A stretch of 20,439 nt of DNA from Plakobranchus ocellatus (lineage: Eukaryota > Mollusca > Gastropoda > Plakobranchidae), in assembly GCA_019648995.1 (NCBI GenBank), contig BLXT01003032.1, positions 361,510 to 381,948 of the forward strand, in the 5' to 3' direction. Shown here in pieces: positions 1 to 9,932 of the stretch. Numbering within the stretch: position 1 is the first letter of the stretch; the number at the start of each line of letters is the position of its first letter. Both the position numbers and the translations under genes were made by a program. A model generated the notes under the pieces. The model made no database searches and was not told where the DNA came from. It worked only from the letters and a program-made list of their open reading frames with translations.

Positions 1-1431
1 AGCAGCATTCAAGGCCATTGTCCCTTTATATAGGCAACATAGAGCATGTGAACTTGTGTTTTCTTAACCTAGAATACTTTCTAGCTTTGTCTACACAAAG
101 TTTTGTGCATATTTTCTAAAGTTTAACTCATAGAAGTAATTATTTTATGAGTTAAGCTTGACAAATAAGGGAAAACACTATTTTTAGTCACAATTTCCCA
201 GTAGAACTCTAACACTACAACTATTGGTGTGACTTTTTCAGTTACACAAACACTGGCCTTTAAAAATTGTATGGGAGGTAAATTATTTGTCAAAGGGCAT
301 ATCCATATTTTTTGCATTTTTTTCTTCTAAATTTGTGTTTTGACAATTTTTTTTATGATTGTATTGTGTGGGGGAGTTTTCAAAATATTGAATTTTAATC
401 ACAAAATACTTCTTTGATGTTTTATTTTTAATATTTATAATTTTTTTTTATCAAAAGACTTTTTGAGAACATTTGTATTGCTAGGCTTGCTAATCCAGTT
501 GTAAAATTTCAAGAAAAAAATTCTGAAAATTTTTTATTTAATGGATTTTGAATCTATTTTCTGAGATTGCCAAGACCCTGGTGCTCATTTTGATAGCAAA
601 ATCATGATATCTCAAGCCAGATCTTTAATATTTTATATAATATGATACAATAGCTAACAGTTTTATTTTACCTCAGATAGGTAAATCATAGAGCCTAGTT
701 TGTAAAATCTGCCTTATGGTCATCTAGATCAATCAAGAATAGGCAACATGACAAAGAGTGGTGGTGGTGATAACCACTCTATCACAACATATGCCAGCAA
801 GATTTATTGACACATATATAAAAAAACTCTTGGTACTGATGTTCTTCACTGGGCATTTTGAAGTGAACACTGAGTCAAATCGTCCACTGTGAAGATAAGA
901 GTCACTCAAGCCTGAAAAAAACCAGGACCAGTCACACTTTACATGGCACAAGACTAGAGTCTGGTTGCCTATCAATACCAAGTGGCCCAAATAGTTGCTT
1001 CCCAATCATGCAAAGTATTTTTCCTCTCCATCAAACTTGAATTGTGCAAAACAAATTATAGTCTTTTGTATTTCGTGCCACTAGCTACATTATTCCACAC
1101 ACAATAATTATATTCTGGGTCTAAATTGTATGCACTTCATTTCATTTCACTTTTTTCTTTTCATGCTCAGAAGTTATTTAGAGCTATATTTTTTTCGGCT
1201 TCATGTTTTAAGATCGAGGACTGCAGTTTTCACATGTTGGTAATAAAAAAAAAGAACAATTTCACCAAAAGTCTTAATCGCTCACATTAAGTAAACAAAC
1301 GCAACAACCTAGGCTATTTTTTTTAAATTTTAAACTGGTTTTTTTTTTTAAACAAATTGGATATGTTAAGAAATGTATAATTTATATTATCAATATTTTC
1401 TTTTTCTTTTTGTTCCCAATGCTTTTAAAAG
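1..1431. other. AT-rich non-coding stretch, probably intron of the LTD gene
   Basis: I see no exon with a convincing protein family signal here. The stretch is rich in short A and T runs and ends in a pyrimidine tract leading to an AG at 1430-1431. By inference it is intron upstream of the first visible lamin-tail exon, because that exon begins mid-domain in a phase that needs one preceding base. The minus-strand frames at 123-317 and 733-1005 have no recognisable features. Confidence 0.6.
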
Positions 1432-1535
1432 AATCCACAGGAAGTTCATCCAAAGGACCAATCGGTTTTAGCAGCATTGACCACAGTGGTGGTAAAGTCG
1501 TCATTGAGAACACTTCTTCCGGGCGCCATGCTAAG
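1432..1535 (+). CDS. LTD gene, first visible exon
   Basis: A pyrimidine-rich tract (about 1395-1417) precedes AG at 1430-1431, and the donor AAG|GTAGAC ends the exon at 1535. It enters in phase 1 and leaves in phase 0. It encodes GPIGFSSIDHSGGKVVIENT and then SSGRHAK, matching the opening beta strands of lamin tails. The AG at 1439-1440 would give the same frame with three fewer codons and cannot be excluded. Confidence 0.82.
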
Positions 1536-2695
1536 GTAGACCACCCTTTTAATTTAAATAAAATGCATTTAAACAAATTCAATCCAATCAAGAGTTTTAT
1601 TTTTCTTTGAAAAACGGCATTTTGTATCTTACATCTTTTTTGTCTGATAATCAAAGCAACATACATCTCGGTTAAATCCATACCGAATGTAATAGACTTT
1701 ACATAAATTCTGATCCAGTAGGTATAGACTGCTGTGTAGGCCTAACTTTGGACTTAAGTTAAGTTCGCCTGAGCTGTAATTTGCATAGATAAATTACTTC
1801 ACAGCTATGGTTTGAAGACAAAAAAATCTCATTCAACATAGTGTGCTTAACTATTCATAGATCCTAGGCCTGATATCCCTGACTGCGTGTCAGTGTCACC
1901 AGGAGACTCTTTCTCTGGGCGTTGGTGGCTCTATGGCTAGCTAACCTGCCATTGAAATCTGCAGGAATTCCTCAAATTAGAAGTCTGTCGAGGGCTTTAA
2001 AGTCTGAACTCACCTTTTAAGGTAGAGGTGCTAGTAGATAAACAATAAAAATCTTTTCTTTTGCTATCCAGTCTGCCTCATGTAAAAAAAAAATTAAATT
2101 ATCGAATATAAAGCATTTAAAGTATATATCAAAAAATGAAAAATGATGACATTTTCCCACTGATATGAATTTCAAAGTGTTGCAATTGCATCAGTCTGGT
2201 CATTACAATAATACTCTTCTAATAAGTATCTCTTTCTCTCACCCTGCAACCCCCCCCCCCCCCCAAAACACAAAAAAAAAATTCTCAACCAACTGACACC
2301 ATAATTACACAAACACTATCATATCATCCGCCTTTTGCTGTGTGCTCGGTGCTGTGTTATGTGTGAAGAGCCAGAACATCGGTGGCTGGCACCTTGTCAA
2401 GATTGTGAATACCCTCACCACAGTGGACATCGTCCTCAAGGACTTTGAACTCAACGCTGGACATTCCTTCACGGTAGGTGATTAGGCTGAATCTTGCATT
2501 TAAAGGTCCTTAGCATCAGTTATTCTGGGTTTGACTTCCAAAGAGGCTCAGTCACTCAGTGGAGCAACTATCGAATATTATATTACAACTGCACAACTAC
2601 AACATTACCACTGCTGCTGCTGCTACTACCACTACCACTACCACTTCTATTACTTCCATTACTAACTGCTACTACTACTCTACTACTACTACTAT

Positions 2696-2740
<45 letters not shown>

Positions 2741-5700
2741 CACTACTACTACTACTACTACTACTTCTACTACTACTACTACAACTACCACTACTACTAT
2801 TACTACAACTACTACTAGTACGACTATTACTACAACTACTACTACTACTATTACCACTATTTCTTTTAATATTTATTATGATTATTCAATATAATGCCGT
2901 GTCAATAGAGATGATTTTGATCATAGTTAAAATGATATTGAAAACAGCTAAACTATCCCTCTGGTATAACCTCTGTGTTCTGTACACCGTGAGCAGGTGT
3001 GGGCCAAAGGAGCTAAGGACAAGGCAACAGTTGACAACGAGCAGATTAGCGATATTTTCAGCTTTGGAGTGGGTGACGGCATCTGGAAAGTGCTGGATGA
3101 AGAAGGAAACGTAAGTGTAATAAATATGGCAGTGAATCTGAGTAAATGATGAAGCCCTTTTATTCAGAAAGTTTGTTAGTAAGTGTATTTGTCTTACTTA
3201 AAGCCTGAATTATCTTCTCTGTACTCTCTTTAATCACATTTGCATTGAGTATTGAGATCTTTCCCTCATCTGAAACTTAGTTAGATGTGATAGGACCTGA
3301 AAAGTGCTTGAAAGCCTGAGATCATAACAGAAAAATAATAATAAAAGGTCATTTTTCCATAAACCAAATTTCTGAAGGATATTCTAATTTTTTAAAATTA
3401 AAAAAAGCTCAATAATGTGTTTGTTTATTTTCCTGTGGAAGTGCTCTTGGCTTCTAAAGCAAAATTCTCTTTTTTAACTGTGGTTCTAAATTGGTAGGCC
3501 TGTATATATAATCAATATAAATTTTAACTGTATAAAAGTCTACGCAGTTGTACTTCCTATCTTTTATGATCAAGACAAATGACCTCTGTAAATTCATGTA
3601 GGCCCCTGTATGCATGGAATGTAGCCAAGGTAGTTGGCCATATATAATGATCAACAGATAATTTGATATTCTAGGGTATCACCCGTAACATCGTCTTATC
3701 TAAATATCCACTTTTGCATCGCCTCATTCTTCACAACTCGGCCTTACTTACTATTTGTTCCGGAAGAATAAAATTTACTGAAAAAAAGATCGAGTTACAA
3801 TCTTACATTAGTTTAACTTTGGTAGATTCTACCGTTTATAGGGCCATGCAGAGGAATCCACATAAGGTGAACTGTAGTGAAAAAGACTTTTGCATAAAAT
3901 ATAAACTGATTTGTGGTTCTTTTTTAGCAGTTTGTCATGTACGTTAATATTGTTTATCATAATTTAAATATCCTTTCATTTTAACGATACCAACCCACTC
4001 ATCTGTCCTATAAAGGATATACCCTATATAGTGCAGATTTGCTGTTCTTATAAAAAATATTTTCATCTGATTAGTAGTGAAATAAAGGACATGATTTCTA
4101 TAATTCTATGTCAAAGTGACCATTCCCACAGCTTACTAAAAACTACTTCGTGTTCTCCTTGAAGTATCAAGAAGTTTAACGCCATCATACTTGCTTGATA
4201 ATTTTGAGGCTAGATTTCAAATTGGGGCCTCAGGCGAAAAAAAAAACCAAAAACAAACAAACAAAAAACCCTGCTCGATACAACTTCTAATAAATATTTT
4301 ACTGAATGGCAGTTTTCCTGAATTTTAACAACTAAGGCATGAAGAAAAGAGAACTAGTTGTTTTGTGAAACATGAAAGAAACCAGCTTGAAATTGGATGT
4401 AACACGAATCTGAATCAGTTCAGACGTCACATGGTAACATGAGAAAATATTTTTTAAGTCGAAATTATTCTGGGCTTTCATGCAATGAAAACCTCACTGC
4501 TGAGATGAATTCTTTTGTTTGGGACGACTTCTGAATATGCCAACAAGAAAATAAAATATCCAACCACCTTTCCACTAGTCACAACACAGTAGAACCATTA
4601 AATAAAATGAAAAAGGGAAAATTTCATTGTGCATTTCATGTCCATCATAATCTAAAAGTATTGAGGCCTCATATAATTTTCTCAAGTTTACAAGATAGCT
4701 TTAGTCGAGAACAACAATTTTTTTGTTAAAATTGATCATTTTTGGTTAACATCACAGTTGCCTAAAATTGCCTTTTATTCGTCATTAATATGGAATATCG
4801 CTTGCAGTGCATGACGGGAAGTCTTTCCTTCTTTCGTTCTTTCTATTCCTTACAATCTTCAAATCGCTACAATAAAAATGAAAGGAATTCCAAGTAATTA
4901 ACAAAAACTTATTTTTTCCCCCACCGTTTTACAGAAGCACGCCTTTATAACAGTCTAGTTCAACCATTAAGTTGACGTCTGCGCAGCTGAAAAGATGCAA
5001 GCAGATGAAGGCGACCTGAATGGTCAGCATAAGAATGTATCAAGAGTGGACAAGATTGCTCCTCCATTTCCATGTTTGTGTTCTGCTCAGGGACAGCACT
5101 ACTTTTTATTGTGTGTGTCTTATGGCCAGTGGGATCTTCTGACACTAATCAAGATAAATATCAAAAACAAATACATTAGATTAACACTTTTAATATACCT
5201 CATAGTTAAATTGTTCTTATGTGGAAGGAAAAAAATAGGACTACTTAGTCAATGAAAATCTAGCCCTAGATTAGCTTTTACTGAAGGCAGAAGAATAAAA
5301 TCAGTGACGAAATGCTAGTAAAAAGATAGTCAGCAGAGAAAATCACAGAGGCCACTTTGTCAGTGTGTATTCATTGTGTAGAGAGAAGATAGTGTAATAT
5401 TTTTTCATCCCTCTTTTTCACACTCTAATTCATAACTAGAGCACAATTTTTACACTTTTTTTGTCCAAGCCGAGCCATCATAAAAGCACTTCAGTTGTCA
5501 AAAGACACAAAATCAGTGTACTCACTTCGGTTTTTAGTTTTCCTTAAAAATTGAAAAAAAAATCATTAAAAACTGCGCAAAAGGTTTCCATTATTTATGT
5601 AACAATATGACCAAATATGAATTGTTATTTGCTTTTGATATGGATCAAAATGATGTTCTTGTTTATTTTTTACATTACCGTCTCAGCATAAAAAAATGTT

Positions 5701-8700
5701 AACATTATGCATGATGGCAACAGCATTGGTTATTCTTATCTTATTTAGTCTGACTGCTTGGGAAGAGTTATTTTCAAAACGTTATTATGTCAGAGGACCT
5801 TGAAGAACTTTCACACTCATTGAAATTTTTCTGCTGTAGAAATGTAGGATGCCAAATCCTACCATTTGCTCTAAATATTCAGATACCTCTCCTTTCACAT
5901 ATGATACAAAAAAAAATATATAGATACATGTATATAGATAAAGAGACGGGAAGATAAATGAACTAACAAGCTTTATGCAAGTAGATCTAGCGGAGACAGA
6001 TCGAGAGGCAGGAACATGAATGAACTACCAGAGAAACAACCTAGCAAGTAGATCTAGCAAACAACTTAATGTGAATAATAATCTAGCAGGCACTTCATTT
6101 TCTATTTTTCCTTTCCAAAATTGCCACTTTGGTAAAATAAAATGCACTTTCTAAGGCAAATATTAATTTTTAATTGGTTTGAAAAAGAAGAGCAATTTGG
6201 CTTCAGCATTACAGAATTAAAAAATTGCTGAGGATTTATATACATCTGGCAAAACTTTTCAATATCAATGTTAAATTGAATCACAGCCCCAGCATTCAGT
6301 AATATTTCTAAATCTAAAAAAGCATAATATGTTAACGATATTAAAAAAAAAAAAAAAAAATTATGCCATAAAATTATCTTTTTTTTTTTTTTTTCAAAAC
6401 TTCTCAGATAAAATTCTATTCCATTGACATATATATTATCTAAATTGTGATTGATAATAAAAATTATGCAAAACAATAAATCTTTGACTATGGCAATGTG
6501 TATCTATCGCTTGTGGGCTTCCTTTCCTTGGTTTTGTTTCTGTTTACAATTTATCTTTCTTCCTTCCAGCTGTGGTATTAGATTTTCTTTGAAAAAGAAA
6601 ATGACTCATCTATTCTATAATTATTTCTATAAGTTATTGCTGTAATTAAAGGAAAACTGTATATAAAAAAGTGACTTAACAACATTATATATTGTATACA
6701 ACATTTGCTGTGTCTATTGCAATGTGCTTTCAGGGTTCGTATTGTAACTTTTGCTTTTTTCCTCCTTTGATATTAAAACATTTCCGCGTCTTCATGAACT
6801 TATTTTTCCATTCATTTCTACAATAAGATGTCTAATTATTCATTACCTCCCTGATAGCCAGGACAATAATATATTTTAGACAAAAATGACAAACAAAAGA
6901 ATGAAAAAACTAAGTTTTCAAAAAGAAATTTGCTTTTAAAAAGTAATTTCATTTTTTCTCCTATTAAAAAAAAAATTTTTTTTTTATTATTACTTTTTTT
7001 TAATACAATGATAATAGTCCTCTCCTGCTTCCTGTAATAATTCTGCATACGTGTATTTGCATGTTTGCTTGCTGGTGAGATTTTTCATATAATGATTATT
7101 ATTTGACACATCATCATTAATCCTTTTTTAGGATGTGAAAACTGATTGACAAAGCTGACTGTAAGAGAGTTTTAAACTGTAAACTTCCTCACCTTTTTTT
7201 TTCTCATTCCTTTTTAGTTCCATAATTGATTTTTGTGGTGCTGTTTTGTACAATTGGGAAAAAAAATAACTTTCATTCTCTCGTTTAATAAACTGTGGGT
7301 ACAAATGATAAAAACAACATTATTTGACTTGGTGTGATGTTTTTCCTTGTGGCTTACAAAAAAGTCTAATTGTAGAGATTCTAACATTTGTGAACGATTG
7401 CATGAAAAAACAGGCTATAAACATTTTATTAATCGAGAAAAAAAAAAGAGAAATTGCAAAGAAGTTTTTCTAAAAAAAAGTCTTTGCATTTTTCAGTTCC
7501 ATTTAAACCTGTGTCGACTATCACTGAGGCAAATCAAATTTACTTAATATTTTCACTGGGCTAACGCAGTAACATGATAACTAATACTTACACCGAAAAA
7601 TAATTTTCTACAACCATGGGAGTTCTCTGAGCTCGAGACCTATCAGATGATTTTTGAGTTCTACTTCTAAACATGCATCAATACAATTTTCTTATACACA
7701 TGCATCATCAGATGGAAACTGGCATATCCCAGAGAAAAGAAAAACCCATTATTTCCCTCATATTTACAAAAAAAAAAAAGGGAAGATGTGCGATTATGTT
7801 AGAATAGCCCAATGATTTTATAAATAACTAAAACTACATGTTGACACTCCTGAACCCAATACTAAAAAACTGATCCAACTCATTTTTTAACAGAACCAGT
7901 CATTTAGTTTATGAATGGAGTCATCAATTTGTGACACAGGCAAATACATTTAGTGAATCTGGCTGAGGTGCAGCTTTTGTGGTTCAATCGAAGCGAAGAA
8001 CTTAAATGACAGGGATTAAAATAACACTTTAATTCTTTCTTTATACATAAACATAGAATTTCAATTTTACATCAGGTAGACAAGATATCCATTTTCACTT
8101 GAACTAAAAAAAAAAAAAAACCCACAAAAGTCTAAATCATAAAATCTTTCATTTATATGGTATTCACCAAGACCTTTATTACCTGGAATTGGAAAGAAAG
8201 ATGTTTACAAATGCTTCCACTAATTGGTACAAAAAGAGAGGCTCTTTGTGAGTACAGATGTAGGACCAGTTCTAGGAAATGGGGAAAATAAATTGATATA
8301 TATGCTTTCCTCAAGTTTCCTTTAGGAAAAAATATATTTTTCTTCTCAGCTTGTTAAAGGTTGATGAAATTGCAATGATTGCGATAAACACACAACACCA
8401 TTTGTATCGATTGAAAAATTGATCAACTTTTGTTCCTTTCTCCACTCCAATCTAAAGCACTTTTTCTCAATTTCTCTGCAAATTCTAACTGTAACAGTCG
8501 TAATATGATTAGGTAACATTATTTTGTTGTAGGCAGAATCATAGAAAATATATCACTTAACTAAGTGTGAAGAAAGAAAAACAACAATGAAAAGTTAAAG
8601 GCACAATCATAGAAAATATATCACTTAACTAAGTGTGAAGAAAGAAAAACAACAATGAGAAGTTAAAGGCACAATCATAGAAAATATATCACTTAACTAA

Positions 8701-9898
8701 GTGTGAAGAAAGAAAAACAACAATGAAAAGTTAAAGGCACAATCATAGAAAATATATCACTTAACTAAGTGCTAAACCAAAAGCTTTTCAATCTCCATAA
8801 CTATGATGTCTGTTTTTATGTTAAAGAAAAAGAACAAGAAGAAGAATCCCCGGTAAGACTTGGAACCCTACAAGAGCCACACAGTTGTGTTTGGCATAGC
8901 GTCACTCAGGAATACAAAGGTATACACCATTTTTCCTTAATGATTAATATCTTGACCATTACAAGTAAAATTTGGATTGTTATAATATTATTAATAAGCA
9001 CTTTAAACACTCGATACAATGCAAAGAGTTCTCAACATTGCAAACTGCCAATAGAAGAGAGGAGAATAAATGAGAATACCCCAGTACATCATGGGTTGGG
9101 TTTTTGTATATAGCCTATCCATAACAAGGTGATCTCAGGCTTTTAGGCACTCCATCAGGCCAAGGTGTCAATGGCGGGGCTCGAACCTGCAACAGTAGGG
9201 TCCCTGCAAATCTCAGGGTAGACTCACAAGCCACTGTGCCATCAACGCCCCCAGTACATCATGGAGGGTATATTTTTCCTTTGGCCTGATCTCAATGCTC
9301 CCAAGTGCATGCACACCATCACTGTGACCTTTTCGGGGTTACAATTAACCTTGCTTAACATTTTAACCCACAAGCTTTAGTTTTGACAGATGCATCTGTT
9401 ATAGTTTTCAGTCTTTGTGCTTATAGCCCATCCATAATAAAGTGATCTCACGCTTTCAGGCTCCCCTTTAAGGCCATAGTGACATGGTAGACTTGAACTC
9501 ATAACAAAGAGATCCATACAGATCTTGGTGTTCACCATTGTGCCAAAAATTGTGGACATGAAAAATCATCAAGTTTTATCCATTTCAGTAGTATTTCAAG
9601 TTTCTTTGCCTCTTCTCTTACACAGTGGAAACCTCAATAGCTGAAGTCTGTTTTATTTGAATTTCTCAAAATTCAAAGTACTTAAGATGTTGGGGACGTT
9701 TCTTCTTCTTTGCTCTGTTAAGATCAATCTTATAATCTGAACTAAGTAGGATTGGATTCTCTTAAATTCAAAGCCTATTCGACTGTGGATGACACAAAAT
9801 ACATTTTTTTTCCGTTTCCATCTAGTCTCCATCTCATTATCCCTTGAAAATGAAGCAGGGCTAATTTCTGTTACAAAAAAAACAAACAAAAAAAAAAA

Positions 9899-9932
<34 letters not shown>

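Larger units (their letters stand above)
3111..8530 (+). other. Long intron of the LTD gene, left part
   Basis: More than 5 kb without any exon I can support. It contains many A/T homopolymers, a (CAAA)-like run at 4243-4268, a 15-bp direct repeat at 5977-5991 and 6044-6058 within a longer loose duplication, and fold-back A/T runs at about 6342-6394 and 6964-6985. None of the small open frames has recognisable domain features or convincing splice context. Confidence 0.6.

Noticed and set aside
2494-3114. Open frame of about 206 codons rich in Leu, with Thr-rich and Val-rich frames in other phases
   Set aside because: These are produced by the CTA triplet repeat. The long plus frame overlaps the true LTD exon at 2997-3110 in a different phase, and the lamin-tail match is in the exon's own phase.
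6102-6476. Minus-strand frame of 124 codons with hydrophobic stretches
   Set aside because: It is translated across A/T homopolymers, so the hydrophobicity is compositional; there is no splice context or recognisable domain.
8769-9113. Plus-strand frame of 114 codons
   Set aside because: It starts in the tandem repeat and runs towards the SINE insertion; there are no family features. Only a possible 26-nt microexon inside it was kept, at low confidence.
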